A DNA stretch of 64,000 nt from the NCBI GenBank assembly GCA_019247305.1, contig JAFAPC010000086.1, forward strand, positions 62,001 through 126,000, given 5' to 3'. The notes under the pieces are model-generated. The model ran no database searches. It was not told the origin of the DNA and saw nothing but the letters and a program-made list of their open reading frames with translations. This document shows, piece by piece, positions 1-7,329 of the stretch. Origin of the DNA: Pseudonocardiales bacterium. Its GTDB lineage: Bacteria; Actinomycetota; Actinomycetes; Mycobacteriales; Pseudonocardiaceae. Position 1 is the first letter of the stretch. Each line of letters starts with the position of its first letter. Made by a program: the position numbers and the translations under genes.

Positions 1-9
1 GTCCACGAC

Positions 10-243
10 TCATTTGGCGTCGCCGTCCTGCTGGTACCTGCGCGCTTCTCCGGCAGCCCAGGTCAGCATCTCGACCAGGCTCTCGACCTGCGCCAACTCC
101 AAGATTGCTTCAGCGGAGAAGGGTGCATCGAACGTGGTGACCCACACCGTATCACGATAGACCCAGACGGTCATGGTGACCTTCGCACCCTGCCGACCCT
201 TGACCACTATTCTCCGCTGTATCGTTTTCAACCAGGGCTTCAT
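10..243 (-). CDS. Small hypothetical protein, 77 aa
   Basis: I do not recognise the family. The product is a soluble-looking 77-residue protein with a basic N-terminal stretch, an aromatic beta-rich middle (residues about 20-40) and a helical C-terminal half. No signal peptide or membrane segment is visible. Its ATG overlaps the stop of a 29-codon reading frame just upstream (ATGA), which suggests translational coupling because no Shine-Dalgarno lies directly before this start. It sits at the window edge beside accessory genes, so its role cannot be inferred from context. Confidence 0.55.
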   Translation of the reverse strand: MKPWLKTIQRRIVVKGRQGAKVTMTVWVYRDTVWVTTFDAPFSAEAILELAQVESLVEMLTWAAGEARRYQQDGDAK

Positions 244-329
244 GTGGTGACCACAATCCTGCTCATGAAGGGGCAGAGTTTCCGATCGAGGCGTTCCAGC
301 TCATTCAAGAACGTGTGTTCGCTGTTCAT
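240..329 (-). CDS. Very small ORF (29 aa) coupled to the 77-aa gene
   Basis: A 30-codon frame starts with ATG preceded by AGGAAAGG at a 3-nt spacing and ends in a TGA that overlaps the next ATG. The product is short, charged and helical in its first half, with one Cys. The ribosome site and the ATGA overlap are the only support. It may be a real coupled micro-gene or simply a leader ORF that delivers ribosomes to the downstream 77-aa gene. No family is recognised. Confidence 0.35.
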   Translation of the reverse strand: MNSEHTFLNELERLDRKLCPFMSRIVVTT

Positions 330-530
330 CGGCCTTTCCTGTGCTAACCGCCACTCCATCCCCTCCCTGTTGGGTAGGAGCACAAAGGTGCTCACCTAGT
401 TGCCTCTCCTAAGTCCGAAGGATTGGACACGCTTCGCCGTCCGCTTGGCAGAGTAGAGCCAACAGACTCGAACGAACAGAAGATTTCTCGATATTTCTAT
501 CAATCTTCGGAGGTTAAGGCTGGCTAGAAA

Positions 531-757
531 TTACTCGCCATCGTCCGGCGCCTCGGAGGCAAGGTGGTCAATGACCCTCGTGATGATCGCCCGAGCGACG
601 CTGCTGTAGCCGGCCACGGCCGCGAGCCTCGCAAAGATAGAGCTGTATAGCTCGATCTCCTGCGGCTGACGGAGGTTCAGCTCGGCCGAGTAGGTTTCGA
701 CCCCGACCAAGCCGTTGTCGAGCAGCCAGAAGCGGTGTGGCGGATCGACGACGTACT
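531..757 (-). pseudogene. Remnant of an XRE/DUF5753 regulator C-terminus
   Basis: Read leftward, this stretch encodes about 74 residues matching the C-terminal end of DUF5753-type XRE regulators, including FWLLDN, VETYSAELNL and the final helix before a TAA stop. It aligns with the C-terminus of the intact regulator at 2995-3852 at roughly 70 percent identity by eye. Translation is blocked upstream by an in-frame TAG just before the conserved YVV, and no helix-turn-helix part exists. It is therefore a displaced 3-prime gene end. The TOPRIM gene lies exactly between the two homologous ends. Confidence 0.75.
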
Positions 758-1043
758 ATGTCTGGCCGACAGGCCGAAGTTTCGTCGCGATTATGAGACT
801 GACGAACCAGAACCGGTGACATATACTTTTAAGCAAATTAACCGATGGGACGGTGTATTATCCGTTTTTTGAGTTTAGGAACAAAGACAAGCACACTTGC
901 ACGGTGACGGTGCGGTGGGTTGGCGGGGGTGAGGCTGTACGGTAGACAGTTGCCACGAATAGTGGGTAGATCGGTCAGTAAGCTTCGACTTCTGGAGTTG
1001 CATACCGGACACCACAGGGACAAAAGGATTGGCGATTATTAAT

Positions 1044-2810
1044 CTAGCTCCGATCCGGTTCTGCCGTCAGTACGAATGATGGATAACGCCATCGTTGAGC
1101 TGTCCAGTAAACATGTTGAACGACATTTACAATCTCCGGGATCATTACTGCCTCGCCAACCTTTGCGTGTTCAATTTTTCGTTCCAAAACCGGCCATAAC
1201 GCCTCTGCCATGGCAATCTTATTCACCTTATACTCCCACTGACTCCACACCTCTTTGATGTCTTTGTGCCCTCGGCTACGAGTTCTCGCAATTGACTCAA
1301 CAAGTCCGTCTCTCGCCAGTCCGCCCACGGTGGCGTGCACTCGCATAATACCGTCAGCAAGTTCCTCGTCCGTAAAATGCGCAAACTCGTAGCATGATTG
1401 CGACCAGGTTCGGATTTCTACCAGCTCGTCAAGCTCACTGTCTGTTGTCTGCGCACCTTGCGCCTTCAATACAGCCCTAATTTCGTTGATGATCTGCGTA
1501 CGCGTCTTCTCGACCTTGCCCGGTGCAAAGTGCTTTCCTTCTGGATCGACTGCCACCATGAGCCGCGTCGGCGGCTTAATGAGCGACCAGTACCTGCCGT
1601 CTGGCGCTTTCGTACCGACCAGTGGCGCAGCTGCAAGCGCAGCCACCTTTTCTAGGTCGCGATCTACGCCACCGAGCTTTAAAACTCGCATCAGCTCAGG
1701 GGCTTCCGGATAGCCAAGTGCCGCCCATACTTTCGGCACGTGCATTTCCTCAGTCTCACCCTCAACCGCCAGCACGACGCGTGGGTGGGGAGAGAGCCCT
1801 AGCCGCATGAGGTTCTGATCAAGCGTATCCTGCCGACAGCTCAAACGCTCCATAAGCGGATGCCACGCCATGCGGGGAATCTCTGGCAGAGGCTCAGCAG
1901 CACCACGGTCTACGAGATCCTCATAGTACCGGAGCAATATCTCGGCAGTCTCCCGGAGCTCTATAGCGGACAACGCCGCATCCTTCAGGTGCTGCCGCGA
2001 ATCTCTTCTTGACCGTCGGACAAGTTGGCTCCATGGCCCGCTCAGCGGGTCAATAGAATACGCAAGGTGTAGCAGAAATTCCGCATCTTCGCGTGCTTGT
2101 GTCGTGGTATAGCCGAGTATGTTGCTCACTGCTACTGGATCAAACGTTTCTCTGTACCGTTCCCACTCAGTTGGCTCCGCGTTCGAGAGATGGACCCACT
2201 CGGGGTCAAGGTTCGGCAAGTAGCGGGCTTCGAGCGCCGTTGCGTTGATCGCTATTCGCCGAAATCGGAGGGCTTCGTGCAGCACGAATTCGTCGGGCGA
2301 CGGCAGCCTGACTGTCCATGACTCATGTCTACGCCTATACATCTTCTGCTCCAACACCGGCTGGAGCCGAGGCAGGACAAGCAGCTGGTGCCACGAATAG
2401 ATCAACCCATTCCACCAATGCCGGGAATCCCCTCTTCTAGACTCGAATCGCAGCCTCGACTTAAAAGGCGTGACGCTCAGATCGCTGAGTCGTCTTCTAT
2501 CTCTTGCGTACCGAAGTTCGGTCAGGAGCGTGCCGCCGCTGCGTGGTTCAGGCTCACGTGCTGTATGTGTTGGCCCGACTCGCCGGTTGTTGACATAGAC
2601 GAAGGGGACGAGCAGATTATGACGGTAGAGTTCTCGCAACATAGAGAGATCCAGATCAAAGCCTCGACGCTTGGCTTCGCTGATGAACGTTGACGTACCG
2701 ATTGGTTGATGCTGAGTGAAGGCCCAGGACATGGAGGCAACAACCGCACATGGAGAGAGAAACGAACTCGGTAGATCCACATACTCTCCCGCAGCATTGA
2801 TTCTTGTCAT
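1044..2810 (-). CDS. TOPRIM-domain protein, OLD-nuclease-like, possible defence gene
   Basis: The 588-residue product has an unrecognised N-terminal two thirds, rich in Arg and aromatic residues, and a C-terminal TOPRIM-like domain. The domain shows a strand followed by EGETEE at about residues 350-355, as in the E-containing first motif of OLD-family nucleases, and a second hydrophobic strand ending in DPEGK at about 422-426. TOPRIM domains coordinate metal for nucleic-acid cleavage, so a nuclease or nucleotidyl-transfer role is likely (inference). No Walker ATPase is fused or adjacent, unlike classic OLD proteins. ATG at 2810 is chosen; an in-frame GTG at 2849 is possible. The upstream DNA is unusually AT-rich for the window, and flanking XRE gene ends suggest transfer. 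Confidence 0.6.
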   Translation of the reverse strand: MTRINAAGEYVDLPSSFLSPCAVVASMSWAFTQHQPIGTSTFISEAKRRGFDLDLSMLRELYRHNLLVPFVYVNNRRVGPTHTAREPEPRSGGTLLTELRYARDRRRLSDLSVTPFKSRLRFESRRGDSRHWWNGLIYSWHQLLVLPRLQPVLEQKMYRRRHESWTVRLPSPDEFVLHEALRFRRIAINATALEARYLPNLDPEWVHLSNAEPTEWERYRETFDPVAVSNILGYTTTQAREDAEFLLHLAYSIDPLSGPWSQLVRRSRRDSRQHLKDAALSAIELRETAEILLRYYEDLVDRGAAEPLPEIPRMAWHPLMERLSCRQDTLDQNLMRLGLSPHPRVVLAVEGETEEMHVPKVWAALGYPEAPELMRVLKLGGVDRDLEKVAALAAAPLVGTKAPDGRYWSLIKPPTRLMVAVDPEGKHFAPGKVEKTRTQIINEIRAVLKAQGAQTTDSELDELVEIRTWSQSCYEFAHFTDEELADGIMRVHATVGGLARDGLVESIARTRSRGHKDIKEVWSQWEYKVNKIAMAEALWPVLERKIEHAKVGEAVMIPEIVNVVQHVYWTAQRWRYPSFVLTAEPDRS

Positions 2811-2994
2811 ATTTATCTCAATATTTATTATTCTAGTTCCGTAGCTCACTCGCTTGAGCTCAAACGGTCCTCACCTCGGCCGCGCTCCTCGAAGAACCGC
2901 ATGTCCTTCGTCGGAGAGTACTGAAAAAGAAAGTGAGCGACCAGAAGCTTCGGCTGTTGCGAGCAATGACACGAATAGCGCCCAAGGCTGGAAA

Positions 2995-3852
2995 TCAATC
3001 GCCATCCCTCGACACCTCGGGTGCAAGATCGTCGATGACACGGTTGATGATCGATCGAGCAGAACGGCCGTAACTGGCGACGGCCGCAAGCGAGTCGAAG
3101 ATGCCACCGTAAAGGCTGATCTCCTGCGGCTGGGCAAGATTCAGTTCGGCCGAAAAGGTCTCGACCACCACCCGGTCGTTGTCGAGCAGCCAAAAGCCGT
3201 GAGCCGGTGCGACCACGTACGCCGTCTCGAACCCGATGATGCCGAGCTTCACGTTCGGCAGTGCTGAAAAGGAAACCAGCCTGTCAAGCTGTCCGAGCAT
3301 GATCTCGGGCGGGCAGAGGCGGTAGCGCAGGGCCGCTTCGGTCAGCACGAAGTGGAACCGCTTAGCCGGCCGGTACAGAATCTCTTGCCGTTGGATACGC
3401 GCTTTTACCGCCTCGTCGATGTCGTTGCGCACCTTGAACACGGTGATGCTCTGGACGAACCGAGCCCGCGCGTACTCGGCCGTCTGGAGAAGGCCAGGGA
3501 TAAAGGTGGATTCGAACGCCCGGAAGAAGCGCGTTTTGGCGTCCAGCTCGGCAATCTCTTGCTGATGCGGCTTGAGGCCGGCTCTGAGCACCCGCCGCCA
3601 CTCGGCGTGTTGGACTTCGAGGGTGTGCAGGGAAGCGAGCAGGGCTTCGGTTTCACCGTCGCTATTGGTGGCGCGCGTCCAGGCCCGGATGTCTTCATCA
3701 CTTGGCGTTTGACGGCCGTTCTCCAGCTTGGACACCTTGGATGAAGGCCATGACAAAGACTCCGCGAGCTGCCTGCCGTTCAGGTCGGCTTGTTGGCGAA
3801 GCTCGCGGAGTCGTTTGCCCAGTGCGTTGCGTGCCTCGTGAACGCTGGTCAC
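2995..3852 (-). CDS. XRE-family regulator with DUF5753 domain
   Basis: A DNA-binding transcriptional regulator of the large actinomycete family. Residues about 10-57 form the helix-turn-helix (a QLAESLSWPSSKVSKLENGR core). The rest matches DUF5753, with an FIPGLLQTAEYARA motif near residue 110-125 and the FWLLDN / FSAELNL strands near the C-terminus. GTG at 3852 is preferred because it follows the DUF6879 stop by 10 nt; a longer frame to 3912 overlaps that gene. It forms an operon with the DUF6879 protein and the 90-aa protein upstream, the usual arrangement. Family members often act with a DUF397 protein; one occurs at 16.8 kb, not next door. Confidence 0.88.
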   Translation of the reverse strand: MTSVHEARNALGKRLRELRQQADLNGRQLAESLSWPSSKVSKLENGRQTPSDEDIRAWTRATNSDGETEALLASLHTLEVQHAEWRRVLRAGLKPHQQEIAELDAKTRFFRAFESTFIPGLLQTAEYARARFVQSITVFKVRNDIDEAVKARIQRQEILYRPAKRFHFVLTEAALRYRLCPPEIMLGQLDRLVSFSALPNVKLGIIGFETAYVVAPAHGFWLLDNDRVVVETFSAELNLAQPQEISLYGGIFDSLAAVASYGRSARSIINRVIDDLAPEVSRDGD

Positions 3853-3862
3853 GCCGGTGATT

Positions 3863-4375
3863 CTATTCGGTGGCAAAGTCGTCTCGTCGCACGGCGTGAT
3901 GCCAGGCGGCATCTCGCCAGTAGTTGTGCTTCACGATCACAGCGGGGTCTTCGATGATCTCGCCGCCAAGGAAGTTCTCCTCGTCATCGAAGTGCATCCG
4001 AACCAACTTGCGCGAGTCGAACAGCCAGTAGTCGTGATTGGGTAGACCTTCGGCGTCAGCTCGGTGACGTTCCAGGTAACGAATGTCCTCACCGGCTTCA
4101 TTGGTGAACTTCGCGCAGAAGACACCGAAGCGGCTGTAATCGGTCAGCGGAAGGCTCACCACGCGGACGCGCCGGAAGTGCTTCCCTGCGGCGGTTGCCT
4201 CGCGGATCATGGTCAGCCAGTTCTGGAACCAGCCCAGGTCAACCGGCTCGCCCGCGACGAACTGACACAACGCTTCCGTCTCGTTAGCGGACTTGTACTC
4301 CTCGCGCGTCTCAAGCCGGAAGGCCGTGTGCTCGAAAGTGCGGAAGAGCTGACCGAACCCGTCATCAATAAGCAA
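3863..4375 (-). CDS. DUF6879 family protein
   Basis: The 170-residue protein shows typical DUF6879 features: a short N-terminal helix ending in FEHTAFRLETR, a central RRVRVVSLPLTDYSRFG block near residue 70-85, and a C-terminal strand pair with DYWLFDSRKLVRMHFD. Members of this family sit immediately beside XRE/DUF5753 regulators in actinomycetes, as here, and are thought to be the regulated or partner component; a biochemical function is not known to me. The gene follows the 90-aa gene with only 2 nt between stop and start, so the three genes probably share one leftward transcript. Confidence 0.82.
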   Translation of the reverse strand: MLIDDGFGQLFRTFEHTAFRLETREEYKSANETEALCQFVAGEPVDLGWFQNWLTMIREATAAGKHFRRVRVVSLPLTDYSRFGVFCAKFTNEAGEDIRYLERHRADAEGLPNHDYWLFDSRKLVRMHFDDEENFLGGEIIEDPAVIVKHNYWRDAAWHHAVRRDDFATE

Positions 4376-4377
4376 AC

Positions 4378-4650
4378 TCAGCGGTCTCCCTCCTGATACT
4401 CACGCAAGTAGAACTTGAGGACATCCTCGGGGATCTCGATGATAACTTCGCCTGCGGGCACTGGGCCGACGTCGGCCAACACCTGGGGATCGGTCACGAC
4501 CCACCCCTGAGCGATGTAGGTCCTGCGGTCGGTGCGGTCGGTGGCGAACAGAGTAGGCGACCGGCCTTCCTGGGACTCGGGGTCTTTGCCAAGGAACCTA
4601 GCGCGCATCCTGCCTCCTTGCGAGAAATTTGGTGAAGCGTTCTCCGACAT
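4378..4650 (-). CDS. Hypothetical 90-aa protein preceding DUF6879
   Basis: The start is fixed by AGGAGG placed 6 nt before ATG at 4650; the frame stays open further upstream, but there it reads through the nucS remnant. The product has a polar N-terminus, then a compact beta-type core (TYIAQGWVVTDPQVLADV) and an acidic strand EVIIEIPEDVLKFYL. Proteins with this core commonly precede DUF6879 genes in actinomycetes, so I treat it as the first gene of the XRE/DUF6879 operon. No catalytic motif is seen. Confidence 0.7.
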   Translation of the reverse strand: MSENASPNFSQGGRMRARFLGKDPESQEGRSPTLFATDRTDRRTYIAQGWVVTDPQVLADVGPVPAGEVIIEIPEDVLKFYLREYQEGDR

Positions 4651-4702
4651 GATGCACCTCCTGGAAGGCAACGTCAAGGGAGCGCGCGGGGCCGGGTCGA
4701 GG

Positions 4703-4793
4703 TCAGAAGAAGCGCAGGTGGTTGCTCGGCATCCCGCGCAGCTCGTCGTCCTCCACCACCACACAGCAGATGCCGCGATCTTCGGCCAGCGTC
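4703..4793 (-). pseudogene. Duplicated 3-prime end of nucS
   Basis: This segment encodes the last 30 or so residues of NucS, including AEDRGICCVVV and ELRGMPSN, ending in TGA. It aligns base for base with 7329-7420 of the intact nucS, with 8 mismatches in 92 positions by eye. Similarity stops abruptly at both outer ends. It forms an imperfect direct repeat bracketing the exonuclease remnant and the restriction-modification pair. About 220 bp further right (to the exonuclease remnant) hold no gene I can support. Confidence 0.85.
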
Positions 4794-5034
4794 GTCCTCT
4801 CCCGCATCGGCCCCCACCTCAAGGTACGAAGCACACCAACCGTGCCGGAGTACACAAATCATGGTTTGCGGGCCGGGCGTATACTCCCCTCCCCAGCACC
4901 GCTGCACATGATTCATACGGCCTCGCCATCCTGACACTGTTCGGCCCACCAAGGCTGAGAAACACGGCCCACTCATGGCTAGAAAAGGGCCGAAGTTTCA
5001 TCTGCAGTCCTGCCCGGTGAGTCGCCGTGCAGTT

Positions 5035-5258
5035 CTTCCAGCGACAGCGCGGGGCGTCGGGCAGCGTGGCGAGCTGCACGAACAGGCGAGCCGTCACCGA
5101 AGCGTCGTAGCTGGCGCGGGGGTGAGACCTTCGGGAAGCTGCTCAGCCAGCTTGAACGTCTCGACCAACGTGCCGAGCCGGTGACTTTCCTGAGCGGGCA
5201 GCAAGCGCCGGGCGAGCTTGAGACGCACGTTGTCCGGTGCGCACGGCGGCTCGTCCTC
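5035..5258 (-). pseudogene. Remnant of a DnaQ-like 3'-5' exonuclease
   Basis: Two overlapping frames together read like the C-terminal part of a DEDDh exonuclease: a segment LKLARRLLP...SHRLGTLVETFKLAEQLPEG, then after a one-base slip RASYDASVTARLFVQLATLP. The last piece corresponds to the family's final motif, in which His and Asp bind metal; the His codon has been lost at the slip. No start and no N-terminal motif remain. It lies between the nucS fragment and the 99-bp element, so it is debris inside an accessory segment. Confidence 0.6.
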
Positions 5259-5273
5259 AGAACAACCCTCTTA

Positions 5274-5372
5274 GTAGTTGGAATGAAATAAATTATCCAC
5301 CTGGAGGCATTATCGAGCCCGTGACCTGCGGCGATGCTAACTTCGGTGGGTTTGTTGTTCCATTCCGGCTAC
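5274..5372. mobile_element. 99-bp palindromic MITE-like element, copy 1
   Basis: Identical over all 99 bases to 13393-13491. The ends are complementary: gtagttggaatg at the left pairs with cattccggctac at the right (12 bp, two of them G-T), and pairing continues inward for about 16 more positions with few mismatches, leaving a roughly 43-nt centre that can itself fold. Copy 1 is flanked by tta on both sides. It has no coding capacity of its own. It lies at the end of the restriction endonuclease gene and supplies that protein's last 26 residues. Confidence 0.85.
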
Positions 5373-6207
5373 TTAGTCGTGCAGCCCTTTCAAGATCCTC
5401 GCGAAACCGTCCCAAACTCGCAAGGCTGTACGTACCGTCGATCTGCTCGGTCGCCCACAGGTCATATATTCTCCGAAGGTCAGCCTTGCGACTCTTCCAA
5501 CCAATACCGTCGATTACGGCAATAATATACTGCCTGGGAAGTCGAACGTCCGCCATCTCCTCAATTTCACGAACCGCGTCAGTGAGCTTGGAGCCAGTGG
5601 AGTCAAATACCTTCGCCGCAACCACGATCGCAGCATTATACCCATCAGGGATGGCGAGATCACATGGAGCTGTTCGACTATTTCGGCCAACAAAACGGGT
5701 CCGAGTTTGCCACCTGAGCCCAAGGCCCGCCGCGATCGCTTCGACCTCGTTCTCAACTTTCCGACCAGAAAAGCCTGCACGTGTTGCCGTCAATCTGGTG
5801 CCAGCTCTGGCGACGAGAATGTCACCGAAGTCGTAGCCGCAGCGTCGTTGCACACTCACGAGCCTAACGACATCGTAATCCTCGTCGAGCATAGTGATTA
5901 GCTCGTTCGCTCGCTGCCGAGCGAGCGTCTGCCAACCCGAGCTGTCGAAGCGATTCTTAAGTGTGTTCTTCAGCTTCTCCTGAGAGAGGCCGACGGCGAG
6001 ACCTAGCACCGGTACCCATTTCGGGTGTGCAGCAATCCAAGATGCAAGAGAATCGATCGAGACGTTATCCAACACCGAAAGACTGTGCGCAGCCTCCTTG
6101 ATGTCTGACGCATTCGCCGACGGTGCGGTCGGATCTACATGGGCGGTCAGGCGACCGAGGGATGACACATAGTCGTCAAAGGATGGAATGTCAGGCACCC
6201 GGGTCAC
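5293..6207 (-). CDS. Putative type II restriction endonuclease
   Basis: The gene begins at a GTG overlapping the TGA of the methyltransferase by 4 nt (GTGA), the classic layout of a modification-then-restriction operon. The 304-residue product has a helical N-terminus and a central domain with a PD-(D/E)xK-like pattern: E154/E156 in a helix, D183 in PCDLAIPDG, and K199 in a hydrophobic strand (VVAAK), where the usual second acid is Ala. Cleavage of unmethylated DNA is inferred from context. The C-terminal 26 residues come from the inserted 99-bp element; removing the element restores a frame ending ARLRGLF. The recognition sequence is unknown. Confidence 0.68.
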   Translation of the reverse strand: MTRVPDIPSFDDYVSSLGRLTAHVDPTAPSANASDIKEAAHSLSVLDNVSIDSLASWIAAHPKWVPVLGLAVGLSQEKLKNTLKNRFDSSGWQTLARQRANELITMLDEDYDVVRLVSVQRRCGYDFGDILVARAGTRLTATRAGFSGRKVENEVEAIAAGLGLRWQTRTRFVGRNSRTAPCDLAIPDGYNAAIVVAAKVFDSTGSKLTDAVREIEEMADVRLPRQYIIAVIDGIGWKSRKADLRRIYDLWATEQIDGTYSLASLGRFREDLERAARLSSRNGTTNPPKLASPQVTGSIMPPGG

Positions 6208-7235
6208 CGACCAATGAATAGGTACTCGGAAACAGCCCGGCGCTGCGCAGCCGCATGCGTTCCGAACGAGTACTTGTAGTCGATCGGGCGGACTTCCACC
6301 TCGTTCTTCACCTCACGTAGTAGGCCCTCGATGGTCTTGGCATCGGGCACTGCGTTGGACGAGTAAGAAAGCACAATCGTAGAGTCCTTGAACTGCTTGA
6401 ACGTTTGCCGCAAGGCTTCTACAATCGTCCGTTTATAAGCAAAAGGGGTGTACCTTTTTTCCAATTTTTTAGTGCGAGTCTCTTCCATGATCTTCTGCCC
6501 ACGCCAATAGGCCGAGAGACCTTCCAAAAAATGATAACGCTTGATGTAGTCATTGTCGTCGCGTGGTGGCGCATAGGGGGGATCGAGGTACACTAAGTCG
6601 TAACCCCCTGGCGGGATTTCCGAGACATCGCCACACAACACATAATTGGGACCACCAGCACTGAAGACAATTCTGTTGTACGCGACGGATCGTTCCCGAA
6701 AATGATCTCGTAGCGGGAGCCGAAGATCTCGCCGACCGTCGTCGTATCGCAAGTCAGTAAAGGTGAAGACCCCCCGCGGTTGCTTCCGCGCCGCAGCTAG
6801 CACTAGAGCCGAGATCGCCAATGCACGCTTGTAGCAAGGTAGATTATCGATATGCGACCACGCCGAGTCAAGGAATTGGCGATCATCAGCAGTAAAATAC
6901 AGACCGTCGAACGTGCGCTGGATGAAGTCCCGGTCATCAGATGGCGGACCACAGATCAATTCGATATCGTCACGAGCAAGTCGGACCGATTGGTTAACCA
7001 CCGTCGCGCGGGCGATAACCGTTGGGAAAGTCAGAAAGTCGTTGGACGTGACTTGGTAGCCAAGGCTTTTGAGTAAATACGATACGACACCGCTTCCAGA
7101 GAAGGCATCGAGCGCTGTGTGTCCGCCTAATTCGGCGAACACCTCGGCTAGCTGCGGTACGAGGCGATACTTAGATCCCATGTAACGGAGCCGAGGGAAA
7201 GCAGCGGTGCGCTCAAGCGCCGCACAAAGATCCAC
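6204..7235 (-). CDS. DNA adenine-N6 methyltransferase, D12 class
   Basis: The modification enzyme of a type II system, transferring methyl from S-adenosylmethionine to adenine. Motif I is FSGSG at residues 45-49 and the catalytic motif is DPPY at 218-221, in the order typical of the Dam-like D12 class; an RYMGSK-type motif lies just before motif I. The GTG at 7235 is chosen because AAGGGGG lies 5 nt upstream; the frame continues open further but without support. Length (343 aa) is slightly above that of small Dam enzymes. Translational coupling to the downstream endonuclease ensures that protection precedes cutting. Confidence 0.88.
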   Translation of the reverse strand: MDLCAALERTAAFPRLRYMGSKYRLVPQLAEVFAELGGHTALDAFSGSGVVSYLLKSLGYQVTSNDFLTFPTVIARATVVNQSVRLARDDIELICGPPSDDRDFIQRTFDGLYFTADDRQFLDSAWSHIDNLPCYKRALAISALVLAAARKQPRGVFTFTDLRYDDGRRDLRLPLRDHFRERSVAYNRIVFSAGGPNYVLCGDVSEIPPGGYDLVYLDPPYAPPRDDNDYIKRYHFLEGLSAYWRGQKIMEETRTKKLEKRYTPFAYKRTIVEALRQTFKQFKDSTIVLSYSSNAVPDAKTIEGLLREVKNEVEVRPIDYKYSFGTHAAAQRRAVSEYLFIGR

Positions 7236-7329
7236 ATTTGCCCCCTTACCGAGCCTCGTACCGGTCACTGCGACATCATGACGCACGCCTACGACAAATA
7301 GCGTCAGCCACGCGGCCACCGCGACCACG

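Noticed and set aside
838-1023. Leftward 61-codon frame between the XRE remnant and the TOPRIM gene
   Set aside because: Low-complexity composition, no ribosome site; probably chance in AT-richer DNA.
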